A stretch of 33,605 nucleotides of DNA from an uncultured Candidatus Melainabacteria bacterium. Lineage in GTDB: Bacteria > Cyanobacteriota > Vampirovibrionia > Gastranaerophilales > Gastranaerophilaceae. Location of the stretch: positions 1-33,605 of the forward strand of contig CAKVND010000020.1 of assembly GCA_934777245.1 (NCBI GenBank), in the 5' to 3' direction. This document shows, piece after piece, positions 1-7,698 of this stretch. Within the stretch, counting starts at the first letter, position 1. Each line of letters starts with the position of its first letter. A model generated the notes under the pieces. The model searched no databases. It was not told the DNA's origin and was given only the letters and a program-made list of their open reading frames with translations. The position numbers and the translations under genes were made by a program.

Positions 1-287
<287 letters not shown>

Positions 288-300
288 TCATTTATTATCA

Positions 301-329
301 ATAACATTTTAAACTCTTTCTGATATAAT
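301..329 (+). promoter_or_regulatory. Candidate promoter of the LysR gene, with a palindrome at its -10
   Basis: A -10 TATAAT (324-329) has an ATAACA -35-like hexamer (301-306) 17 bp upstream, matching consensus at 4 of 6 positions. The -10 sits inside the short palindrome GATATAATATC (322-332). This lies between the divergent aldo/keto reductase and LysR genes, where LysR proteins usually bind and repress themselves. The operator role is an inference. Confidence 0.4.
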
Positions 330-386
330 ATCTAATATAAATATTTAATAATTTATTATAGTTTTAATCAATAATAAGGGTTGAAA

Positions 387-1259
387 ATGGAAATTCGTTT
401 ATTAAAATATTTTTTAGCAGTAGCTAACGAACAAAATATAACTAGAGCTTCAGAAAAAATACATATTTCTCAGCCTTCACTCTCTATACAGTTGAAAGAA
501 CTTGAAAAGGAATTAGGCAAAAAACTTTTGGTCAGAGGAAAAAGAAAAATAACTTTAACAGAAGAGGGTGTTATTTTGCGAAAAAGAGCCGAAGAAATTG
601 TTTCTTTGCTTGAAAAAACAGAAAGAGAAATCGGTTCAGATTTAAGCAATATCGAAGGAGAAATTTCCATTGGCGGAAATCCTGCAAAAACAATATTAAA
701 AACAGCATCCAATTTAGTAAAAAAATATAATGGTGTTAAGTTTAATTTTTATAGTGGTGATGCAGAAGATGTATGTGAAAGACTAGAACACGGAAGTTTA
801 GATTTTGCAGTTTTACTAGAGCCTGTTGATAGCGTGAAATATGACTATATATCTTTACCAGACGGTTCAGAGTGGGGAATATTAATGACCTCTGATTGTA
901 AATTAGCAAAACAACAGTTTATAACAAAAGAAGATTTGAAATCCTTACCACTAATTTTGCATAGAAGAATTGGTTTGCAACGTGCTATTGCAAAGTGGGC
1001 TGATATAAATTTAGAAGATTTGAATATTGTAGCATCATATAATGTTGTACAAGGTAGTCCAATTTCGTTTGTAGAAAGCGGTTTGGGGTATTTTTTGACA
1101 ACGAAGGATTTGATTGAAAAAAGCTTGAATAAAAATGTATGTTTTATTCCACTAAAACCCAAACTTGCCACAAAATATGCTTTGGTTTGGAAACGTTATC
1201 CAATATTTACAAAACCTGCAAATGCGTTTTTAGAAGAAATAAAAAGTATTTTGAAATAA
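387..1259 (+). CDS. LysR-family transcriptional regulator
   Basis: A 290-aa LysR-type regulator. Residues 1-60 form the winged helix-turn-helix ('LKYFLAVANEQNITRASEK', then 'ISQPSLSIQLKELEKELG'), followed by a linker helix. From about residue 90 comes the periplasmic-binding-protein-like co-inducer domain. The length is normal for the family. I chose the ATG at 387 over an in-frame TTG at 381 because AAGGG at 376-380 is well spaced only for 387. It is divergent from the aldo/keto reductase gene, so it probably controls that gene and its own promoter in response to a small metabolite. The ligand is unknown. No clear terminator follows. Confidence 0.93.
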   Translation: MEIRLLKYFLAVANEQNITRASEKIHISQPSLSIQLKELEKELGKKLLVRGKRKITLTEEGVILRKRAEEIVSLLEKTEREIGSDLSNIEGEISIGGNPAKTILKTASNLVKKYNGVKFNFYSGDAEDVCERLEHGSLDFAVLLEPVDSVKYDYISLPDGSEWGILMTSDCKLAKQQFITKEDLKSLPLILHRRIGLQRAIAKWADINLEDLNIVASYNVVQGSPISFVESGLGYFLTTKDLIEKSLNKNVCFIPLKPKLATKYALVWKRYPIFTKPANAFLEEIKSILK

Positions 1260-1414
1260 TGATTATTTAGAATTTGATAAACTTTAATTTCTTAATACCA
1301 TGACTAAAGATCAAGAAGACAATGCTAATAAATTTAGAAAAAATGCGTTTACCCGTAATAGTCAAACCATTCGTTCTAAATAATCAAAGCATGTGTTCTT
1401 TTACACCCTCTAGA

Positions 1415-1435
1415 AAAATGATACTTAATCATTTT
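1415..1435. other. Small hairpin in the convergent gap after lysR
   Basis: An 8-bp perfect stem (AAAATGAT / ATCATTTT) with a 5-nt loop lies between the convergent LysR and 717-aa genes. No T-tract follows on either strand, so it is only a weak candidate for transcription termination. The remainder of 1260-1556 shows nothing else I can support. Confidence 0.25.
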
Positions 1436-1556
1436 CCCAGAGTTCTTGGCATATTTTTTATTTGTTCAATTATAAAATAAAACCGCAACTCGGAATATTT
1501 TCTTATATACGTTTCGCCGCTAATCGCGGACTCAACTTCCTCTAAAAAATCTATTT

Positions 1557-3710
1557 TTACATCCCATCAAAATTACCGGCAAGAACTCTCAAAGCTTTAT
1601 CTTCAGCTTTTTGCGCTCTATCTAATGCTGATTGTAAACCGGAATTGTCAAAGTTCTTCTGAATATTTGCAGCAGCTTGAGAAGGAATATATTTTCTTTG
1701 CTTTTCATCTGTTTTTGCGTCATTCGAAATTTTACAATCAGATGACGGAATATAAGTATATGTATCCACACCGTTTTTCTTTGGTTCATGCGGAATTATG
1801 TTTTTTGAAGATGGAATATAAGTATAATTATCTACCACTTCATCTTCCGGATAAACTTGCGGAACTGTAGCGCTATTTGCATCTTTTCCTCTTGTGCTCA
1901 TCATTTGAGCTTGTTGCACAGGTTGTACGACTTGAGGCTGATTACCATATTGTTTCACTCTTTGTGCTTCATATAATCTTCTATTCAAATCTTCTGCCAA
2001 GAATTTCTTTTGTTCCTTTCTTGCAGTTTCATTTTCATCTTGTTTCATTGCATCATAAGACTTGCCGAAAATTGCGGTCGTACATTTTTTAATAGTACCA
2101 TCAAGTAACCCCATTGTAATAAGCCCCCAAATAGCAAATCTCATTGGAACGCCGGCAACATTTTTGAAGAAATTTGGAAGTTTACGTGTAACATTCATAA
2201 CAGCATTGCTGCTTTTATAACCCTTAAATGTTTCCAAATCCATTGTCATGAATTGCGCAAGTTTTCTTACTCCGCGAGTAAAGAGGCCTTGATCCTTAAC
2301 TTTCAACATATCTTTAACAGCTTGTTTTGCTTTTTTATATTCATTTTTATCTTTAAAGAAACCTGCATTTGCTTTTTCGTTAAACTTCAATTGTGCATCT
2401 CTAAACGCCTTAACTTGATCTTGACTCATGCCGGCATATTGAGCACCACCTAAAGCATGCATCATTCTCAAACCTAATGGGAATGTTAATACCCAAGAAC
2501 AAGATTCAACTGTACCACCAACTGCAGTTCCAATTTTTTGATCTTTATCGGCTTTTTTAACATTTGAGATTACTTCAACAAGCATAGGAGCAATAAAGAA
2601 TAAAGCTCCTAATTTTCCATTTCCCCAAGTAATTCCTCTATGCATTGTTTGCATAGCTTTTGACATGAATCTTCCGGTTGCGGTTTTAGCCCCGGATTTT
2701 GTCAAACTATGCAGCTTATTATACACTTCATCACAACCAACTGTTCTTTCAAAAGGTTTTGTAAATGGCCCCATCCAATTATAATGACCGGCTCCGATAC
2801 GAACCTTATTACCAACTTTTTTTGTTGCGGCTTCTACATCTGCGACATATTTGCCAAAAACATCTTCTCTAATATTTTTTAATTTTTCAGCAGTCATGCC
2901 CATTTCTTTAAGAAGTTCATTTTTAGTAGCGCCCATTGCCTTTTCAGGTCCAAGAGCTTGAATTTTCTTAATTTGTTCCGGCGTCCTACCAATACGTTCT
3001 AAAAGAACTTGACTGACAACTTTTTCTTCAGGAATTTCAGAAAGATTCTTTACGTTGAAAGTTTTTTTCAACGCTTCTTTTTCCTTAGATGTAATGCCTA
3101 TGTGCTTAATTTTAATATTTTTTGGATCATCTAGCTTAAGAGTATCTACGATTTTTACAAAGTCTTGAACGACTTCTTGTCTTTGGTCAAACATTTGCGT
3201 TCTAACCATACTCCATTCCGGCATAGAAGGAGTATCACGCATTGCCCTTAGAATAGCACTATTCTGAACAACTTTTGCTCCTTTATTTTTTAATGACCCT
3301 AAACCATGTAATACACTTTGAACAGGTTTATTTTGTATAGCTTTAGAATTTTGAATACTATCACCTAAACTTGCAGCTTTCTTAACTAAACTATCTTCAT
3401 ATTTACCACCGCAAGCTTTTGCATACGAATCAATAACAAGGCTCAAGCCTAACCAAGTTCCCAAAACCATTAACGGATGTTCAAAAAATGGCGCTACAAC
3501 TCCCATCGCATCATACTTTTTGATTGTTTCTACAAAACCTTCTCTATTCAAACTATTTTCAGGAACATAATAATAGCTTGGAATTTTTACCGGTTGTTGA
3601 GCTGATGTTTGCACAGGCCTCTTAGCAGGCTGATTTTGTTGAGCCTGTTGTTGCATGTATAACTGTTGATTATACATATTTTGATTAATATTTTGATTAA
3701 CCTGTGGCAT
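1557..3710 (-). CDS. Large hypothetical protein with membrane-type segments and C-terminal YIPS repeats
   Basis: I do not recognise this 717-aa protein. Residues 1-45 are Gln/Asn-rich and disordered. Hydrophobic segments lie near 69-98 ('VVAPFFEHPLMVLGTWLGL'), 367-384, 395-425 and 521-540, so it may be membrane-associated; there is no classical signal peptide. The middle is basic and helical. The tail carries three spaced copies of a Tyr-Ile-Pro-Ser motif: YTYIPSS at 629-635 and 651-657, and KYIPSQ at 673-678. A related 'PSYYYVP' sits near residue 45. The ATG at 3710 has AAAGGG 8 nt upstream. It is divergent from the 191-aa gene at 3884. The overall look (low-complexity ends, alternating helical and hydrophobic blocks) resembles the other unrecognised large proteins in the window, but no function can be assigned. 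Confidence 0.8.
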   Translation of the reverse strand: MPQVNQNINQNMYNQQLYMQQQAQQNQPAKRPVQTSAQQPVKIPSYYYVPENSLNREGFVETIKKYDAMGVVAPFFEHPLMVLGTWLGLSLVIDSYAKACGGKYEDSLVKKAASLGDSIQNSKAIQNKPVQSVLHGLGSLKNKGAKVVQNSAILRAMRDTPSMPEWSMVRTQMFDQRQEVVQDFVKIVDTLKLDDPKNIKIKHIGITSKEKEALKKTFNVKNLSEIPEEKVVSQVLLERIGRTPEQIKKIQALGPEKAMGATKNELLKEMGMTAEKLKNIREDVFGKYVADVEAATKKVGNKVRIGAGHYNWMGPFTKPFERTVGCDEVYNKLHSLTKSGAKTATGRFMSKAMQTMHRGITWGNGKLGALFFIAPMLVEVISNVKKADKDQKIGTAVGGTVESCSWVLTFPLGLRMMHALGGAQYAGMSQDQVKAFRDAQLKFNEKANAGFFKDKNEYKKAKQAVKDMLKVKDQGLFTRGVRKLAQFMTMDLETFKGYKSSNAVMNVTRKLPNFFKNVAGVPMRFAIWGLITMGLLDGTIKKCTTAIFGKSYDAMKQDENETARKEQKKFLAEDLNRRLYEAQRVKQYGNQPQVVQPVQQAQMMSTRGKDANSATVPQVYPEDEVVDNYTYIPSSKNIIPHEPKKNGVDTYTYIPSSDCKISNDAKTDEKQRKYIPSQAAANIQKNFDNSGLQSALDRAQKAEDKALRVLAGNFDGM

Positions 3711-3766
3711 TATAATAACCCTTTATAAACCTAACTATTTATATAAAGTATTTTACTCTTTAAAAA

Positions 3767-3794
3767 TTGCTTAAAAATCTATTTTTGCTATACT
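3767..3794 (+). promoter_or_regulatory. Candidate promoter for the 191-aa gene
   Basis: TTGCTT (3767-3772) and TATACT (3789-3794) are separated by 16 bp in the divergent intergenic region. Transcription would start near 3801, giving a leader of about 80 nt before the ATG at 3884. Confidence 0.45.
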
Positions 3795-3883
3795 TTTGTT
3801 AAATTTTGTAACGATTTTTATTATTAGCCTAAAGTTTTCAAAAAAAATGCCGTAATAAAAACTATAAGGAGTAATAAAAAAAT

Positions 3884-4459
3884 ATGGCAGAAGATTTTAA
3901 AGTTGATAAAAAACAAATTCCGGAAGCAAAACCTCAAGAAAACACACAAGGTGGCAAAAAAGTTATTGATGAAGCAAATTATAGAATTCATGCTAAACAA
4001 GAAAATGGTCCGGCTGCAATAGGACGTGGTGGCGACCCATTCTTTAGAAATATTAGAGCTACAAAAGAACAGCTATTAGAACTTATGGAGGAAACACAAA
4101 CCGTTCAAGACTGGGTACAACGTGAAACTTGCAATAACGTTGCAGTATCTTGTCTTGACAATGAAAACTTAAAAGAAATTTATTATGAAATCAAAGACGG
4201 CTTTGGAGAGTACGGAAAAATTTCTCTAATGGGATTCAAAACTCCTCAAGGAGTTGAAATTCCAAGATTAAAAATTTACGACAAAGACGGCGAAGTGCTA
4301 CAAGTCTTAACAGGTCCAATGGCAATCGACGAACTCAACAAACGAGCTTTGGCATATAAAGAGTCGACGAAAAATTATGAAGCCTTGCCTTCGCAAGAAG
4401 CTGAAACAACCGGCGAAATCGCCGACTACTCTGGAAATCCTAAAGATTATATTACTTAA
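3884..4459 (+). CDS. Hypothetical protein, 191 aa, soluble
   Basis: This protein is not recognised. It is hydrophilic, with no signal peptide or membrane segment. Residues 1-50 are Lys/Gln/Glu-rich and probably disordered. A compact domain of about 110 residues follows ('PFFRNIRATKEQLLELMEE' to 'GPMAIDELNKRAL'), containing a helical stretch, a beta-rich part ('KISLMGFKTPQGVEIPRLK') and a closing helix. The last 25 residues are again polar. An AAGGAG at 3866-3871 lies 12 nt before the ATG, rather far but clear. The gene has its own promoter candidate and a strong terminator just 5 bases after the stop, so it appears to be a single-gene transcript. It is divergent from the 717-aa gene, which may mean the two are used together; that is inference. 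Confidence 0.8.
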   Translation: MAEDFKVDKKQIPEAKPQENTQGGKKVIDEANYRIHAKQENGPAAIGRGGDPFFRNIRATKEQLLELMEETQTVQDWVQRETCNNVAVSCLDNENLKEIYYEIKDGFGEYGKISLMGFKTPQGVEIPRLKIYDKDGEVLQVLTGPMAIDELNKRALAYKESTKNYEALPSQEAETTGEIADYSGNPKDYIT

Positions 4460-4464
4460 TTGTT

Positions 4465-4492
4465 AAAGTTGGTGCTTTGCACCAACTTTTTT
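4465..4492 (+). terminator. Rho-independent terminator after the 191-aa gene
   Basis: A perfect 11-bp stem (4465-4475 with 4479-4489) has a TTT loop and runs into six T's. It starts 5 bases after the stop codon. Confidence 0.92.
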
Positions 4493-4558
4493 GTTATTAC
4501 ACATACACATTTATTTTATAACTAATTCTCTTTAACGTTTAATAAAGAAGTTTACGTT

Positions 4559-4885
4559 TTAATATAAACCTTTTACACCAAGCAATAATTTATAAAAATA
4601 GTTTATTTCTGCCTCTGATGATTGCTGTAAAATTTCATCTATTTTGGAAATCAATTCTGTTTTAGATTTTACATCGCCAAAATCAAACAAATCCATTTCC
4701 TTCACACCAAGAATATCTGCAATTTTAGTTAAATTTTCTTCTTTTGGCATTTGATAACCACTTTCTATACGTGTTAAGTTTGATGGTTCCATTTCCAATT
4801 TTTCTGCCAACTCATACTGTTTTATATTTAAACTTTCACGAATTTCTTTTATTCGTTTTCCGACTTTTTTACTTAACTGACCCAT
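4559..4885 (-). CDS. XRE/Cro-CI family helix-turn-helix regulator
   Basis: A 108-aa DNA-binding protein. Residues 7-65 form a canonical five-helix HTH_3 domain ('GKRIKEIRESLNIKQYELAE', 'MEPSNLTRIESGYQMP', 'LTKIADILGV'). A short helical tail of about 40 residues probably serves dimerisation. I start it at the ATG at 4885 because AGGAG lies directly upstream at good spacing; an upstream in-frame ATG would add 17 residues with no ribosome site. A 6-bp inverted repeat (4892-4908) overlaps that ribosome site, so the protein may repress itself. The next gene on the right is the divergent SGNH/MBOAT pair, a possible target. It is not a phage repressor in any visible phage context. Confidence 0.9.
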   Translation of the reverse strand: MGQLSKKVGKRIKEIRESLNIKQYELAEKLEMEPSNLTRIESGYQMPKEENLTKIADILGVKEMDLFDFGDVKSKTELISKIDEILQQSSEAEINYFYKLLLGVKGLY

Positions 4886-4891
4886 TGCATC

Positions 4892-4908
4892 TCCTATTAA
4901 AAATAGGA
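4892..4908. promoter_or_regulatory. Inverted repeat overlapping the XRE ribosome-binding site
   Basis: TCCTAT-5 nt-ATAGGA is a perfect 6-bp inverted repeat immediately upstream of the XRE start at 4885. On the minus strand its proximal arm contains the AGGAG ribosome site. It could be an autoregulatory operator in DNA or a small RNA hairpin masking the ribosome site. Confidence 0.4.
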
Positions 4909-5035
4909 TAACTGTATTTGCTTTATAATTACACACTACAACGGAATAAGATTTGTTGACAATCTTTCTACTTCATGACATGTTTAAATAAAAACTTGCT
5001 ACATTGTATCAATTTTAAAAGTAAAAACTGTTTTA

Positions 5036-6136
5036 ATGAAGATGAATTATAAAAAATACAACTATTTAATAATAAAAACTTTGCTTATCATATTTACAGC
5101 AATTATCACAATAAATTATGTCATTAATCCTTTTGGAGTTTTTAACCTTCCGGATTTAAAAATAAATCGACACAAGTCTGAATTGAAAAGACAAGAACGT
5201 CTTACTAAAATAATGCAATTAAAATCTGCAAAGCATATTGATGCAATAGTTTTGGGGAGTTCTAGAGAAGATTTTTCTATAAATGAAAATTATTTTAATC
5301 AATTAACTTCTAAAAAAATGCTAAACCTCGCAATGCAAGGAGCAAAATTTAATGAACAAAAATACATTATAGAAAAAGCACTAAATTTACATCCGGAAAT
5401 AAAAACAATTGTTTTAGGAATAGATTTTGATTTCTATTATCTCCAAGATAACAGTAGCAAGGAATTACTTAAAAATTATGAAAATAGTACATTCCAAAAC
5501 TATATAACAATCTTATTATCTTTTGACGCGATAGAATCAAGTATCACAACAATTGCCAAGAGCCTTAATCCTAATTATACCAGAGGGTTTTCATCTTACG
5601 GCATGAAAAATATTTTTATTAATGATGAGATTGAGACAACTTTTGAAAAAACAATACATCAATACAAGACTACAGGACAAGATTTTGTTAATAATAAACC
5701 GAATTTGGAAGAACTCAAAAACTTAATAAAAGAATTGCATAATAAAGACGTAAATGTAATTCTCTATATGCATCCGGTACATTGTGTAATGTTAGAAATA
5801 ATAAAACAAAATGGCGCAGAAAATTGTATTTTTGAATTCAAAAAGGAATTAGCAAAAATTCAACCATTTTATGATTTTTATTATCCAAGTGAATATACTG
5901 AAGAAATGATTAATCCAAACATGCACTATTTCTTTGAAAGTTCGCATTGTACATATTTGGTTGGAAATAAAATCTTAGAAAGAATTTTTACTGCTAACAA
6001 TAATGATTTTGGTTATTTAATAACAGAAAACAATGTTTATCAATATCATAAATCATTTAAAAAAGATTTATTAAAATGGGAAAAAAAGAATCCAATTTGG
6101 GTTAAAAAAATTAAAAATATAAGAAAAGAGAGCTAA
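5036..6136 (+). CDS. SGNH-hydrolase-like partner of an MBOAT acyltransferase (AlgJ/AlgX/DltD-like)
   Basis: A 366-aa protein with one N-terminal membrane anchor (about residues 10-30, 'LIIKTLLIIFTAIITINYVI') and an extracytoplasmic SGNH-like domain. The nucleophile block is 'AIVLGSSRED' (Ser75 or Ser76). The C-terminal catalytic His is probably His304 in 'FFESSHCTYLVGNKIL', where the usual DxxH appears as ExxH (Glu301). It lies 3 bp upstream of an AlgI-type MBOAT gene. In known systems the membrane MBOAT moves an acyl group across the membrane and the SGNH partner attaches it to a surface polymer, so this pair probably O-acetylates an exported glycan. Both ATGs (5036, 5042) lack a good ribosome site; I kept the first. 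Exact subfamily is uncertain. Confidence 0.8.
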   Translation: MKMNYKKYNYLIIKTLLIIFTAIITINYVINPFGVFNLPDLKINRHKSELKRQERLTKIMQLKSAKHIDAIVLGSSREDFSINENYFNQLTSKKMLNLAMQGAKFNEQKYIIEKALNLHPEIKTIVLGIDFDFYYLQDNSSKELLKNYENSTFQNYITILLSFDAIESSITTIAKSLNPNYTRGFSSYGMKNIFINDEIETTFEKTIHQYKTTGQDFVNNKPNLEELKNLIKELHNKDVNVILYMHPVHCVMLEIIKQNGAENCIFEFKKELAKIQPFYDFYYPSEYTEEMINPNMHYFFESSHCTYLVGNKILERIFTANNNDFGYLITENNVYQYHKSFKKDLLKWEKKNPIWVKKIKNIRKES

Positions 6137-6139
6137 TCA

Positions 6140-7531
6140 ATGTTATTTAATTCAACCGAATTTTTATTTGTATTTTTACCGATAGTATTTATGATATATT
6201 TTGCTTTGAATAAAGCTAAATTAATTATACCGGCACAAGGTTGGCTAGTTATATCTTCATTAGTATTTTATTCATATTGGAAAATAGAATATTTACCACT
6301 AATTTTAATTTCAATGATAGTTAACTATTCTTTCGGTTGCACTCTATCACATTCTAAACTCAAAATTAATCGAAAACTAGTTCTGACATTAGCAATTTTG
6401 CTAAATATTTTATTACTTGGATATTACAAATATTTTGATTTTTTAATATCTAATATTAATTTCATTTTACATTCTGATTTTAATTACTTAAATATAGCAC
6501 TGCCACTTGGAATCAGCTTTATCACTTTTCAGCAAATTGCATACATCGTTGATAGCTACAGAGGATTGACAAAGGAATACGACTTTTTATCTTATGCGTT
6601 ATTTGTAACATTTTTTCCTCAATTAATAGCAGGTCCTATTGTTCATCACCAAGAAATGATGCCACAATTTGCAAACCTTAGAAATAAAGTTTTAAATCAT
6701 AAAAACATTTCAATCGGTTTATTTTTACTCAGTATAGGATTATTTAAAAAAATTTTAATTGCAGACTATTTCTCACCTTTTGTAAAAGAAACTTTTGACA
6801 TAATTCCAACGCTTACATTTTTTGAAAGCTGGATTGCAAGTTTTAGTTACACATTCCAACTGTATTTTGATTTTTCCGGATACTGCGATATGGCATTAGG
6901 AATCGCATATTTATTTAATATCAAACTTCCGCAAAATTTCAACTCTCCATATAAAGCTAAAGATATTCAGGATTTTTGGAGAAGATGGCATATTACTTTA
7001 TCAAGATTTTTAAGAGATTATATCTATATTCCGCTCGGTGGAAATCGTGCAGGAAAATTTAATACATATAAAAATTTATTTTTAACATTTCTTATTGGCG
7101 GTTTGTGGCACGGAGCAAACTGGACTTTTATAATTTGGGGAGCTTTGCATGGACTTGCCAATTGTCTATTTAGAATTTTTAATAACTATCAAAATCGAAT
7201 TATTACAATACTATTTATTAATTTTAGTTGGGTATTTTTTAGAGCTGAAAGTGTAAGTAAAGCCATAAATATTATTAAATCAATGTTTGGATTGAATGGT
7301 TTTGAACCACTCATAATAAATAAACTGAGATTTAGTTTTGAAAATGGAGATTTGAAATTAAGTTTATTCCTTTTTGTTGGCGCAATTATTTTATTATTGA
7401 TACCTAATTCTAACGAGTTGGTAAAGAAATTAAAACCAAACTTTTTATTTGGGATTATTACTATCACTCTATTTTTAATCTCTGTTTTACAGTTAAATAA
7501 AATTAGCGAATTTCTATATTTTCAATTTTAA
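6140..7531 (+). CDS. MBOAT family O-acyltransferase (AlgI-like)
   Basis: A 463-aa polytopic membrane protein of the MBOAT family. The signature 'FWRRWHITLSRFLRDYIYIP' begins at residue 279, and the essential His is His324 in 'GGLWHGANWTFIIWGALHG', equivalent to the catalytic His of Pseudomonas AlgI. Length and motif order match AlgI-type proteins that transfer acyl groups, usually acetyl, to exported polysaccharides. The ATG follows a GAGAG ribosome site inside the end of the upstream gene, with a gap of 3 bp, so the two are translationally linked. No polysaccharide synthase genes are nearby, so the acceptor glycan is unknown. The gene ends just before a strong palindromic repeat that may act as terminator. 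Confidence 0.93.
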   Translation: MLFNSTEFLFVFLPIVFMIYFALNKAKLIIPAQGWLVISSLVFYSYWKIEYLPLILISMIVNYSFGCTLSHSKLKINRKLVLTLAILLNILLLGYYKYFDFLISNINFILHSDFNYLNIALPLGISFITFQQIAYIVDSYRGLTKEYDFLSYALFVTFFPQLIAGPIVHHQEMMPQFANLRNKVLNHKNISIGLFLLSIGLFKKILIADYFSPFVKETFDIIPTLTFFESWIASFSYTFQLYFDFSGYCDMALGIAYLFNIKLPQNFNSPYKAKDIQDFWRRWHITLSRFLRDYIYIPLGGNRAGKFNTYKNLFLTFLIGGLWHGANWTFIIWGALHGLANCLFRIFNNYQNRIITILFINFSWVFFRAESVSKAINIIKSMFGLNGFEPLIINKLRFSFENGDLKLSLFLFVGAIILLLIPNSNELVKKLKPNFLFGIITITLFLISVLQLNKISEFLYFQF

Positions 7532-7535
7532 CGTT

Positions 7536-7562
7536 TAATTAAAATTGCGCTTAAAGAAAGTA
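7536..7562. repeat. 27-bp perfect direct repeat, copy 1 (copy 2 at 7749-7775 inside the MFS gene)
   Basis: The 27 bases at 7536-7562 recur exactly at 7749-7775. The second copy is coding sequence near the 3' end of the MFS transporter gene; the first lies in the intergenic gap. Between them are two palindromic repeats. The outer copy therefore looks like a duplicated scrap of the transporter's 3' end, left by insertion or slippage. Confidence 0.85.
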
Positions 7563-7613
7563 GGTCAGGCATTGCCTGACAAAAACATTTATGTCAGGCA
7601 ATGCCTGACCTAC
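7560..7613. repeat. REP-like palindrome, 22-bp perfect stem
   Basis: The 22-nt arms at 7560-7581 and 7592-7613 are perfectly complementary around a 10-nt loop. Each arm itself contains an inner palindrome (TCAGGCATTGCCTGA). It lies between the convergent MBOAT and MFS genes and could terminate transcription or protect 3' ends, although no T-tract follows. A shorter relative with the same GTAG..CAGGCnnnGCCTG plan occurs at about 12857-12876, so this is a dispersed family. Confidence 0.85.
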
Positions 7614-7646
7614 TATTACAACTTCTTAACATTATGAGAAATGTAG

Positions 7647-7674
7647 GGTGGGAAAAGCGTGAGCGGTTCCCACC
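7647..7674. repeat. Second intergenic palindrome (GGTGGGAA / TTCCCACC)
   Basis: An 8-bp perfect stem (7647-7654 with 7667-7674) encloses a 12-nt loop. It is preceded by TGTAGGGTG, the same lead sequence seen before the hairpin at 13343-13360. It lies 25 bases from the end of the MFS gene and may help end that transcript. Confidence 0.65.
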
Positions 7675-7698
7675 GCTTATAACAAATGTGGTAAAATA

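Noticed and set aside
1300..1383. A 27-codon frame starting MTKDQEDN
   Set aside because: No ribosome site, very short, no match to anything I know. It might be the tail of a decayed gene, but nothing supports that.
4956..4961. TTGACA as the -35 of the SGNH/MBOAT operon
   Set aside because: No acceptable -10 lies at 16-18 bp; the closest AT-rich hexamer is more than 20 bp away.
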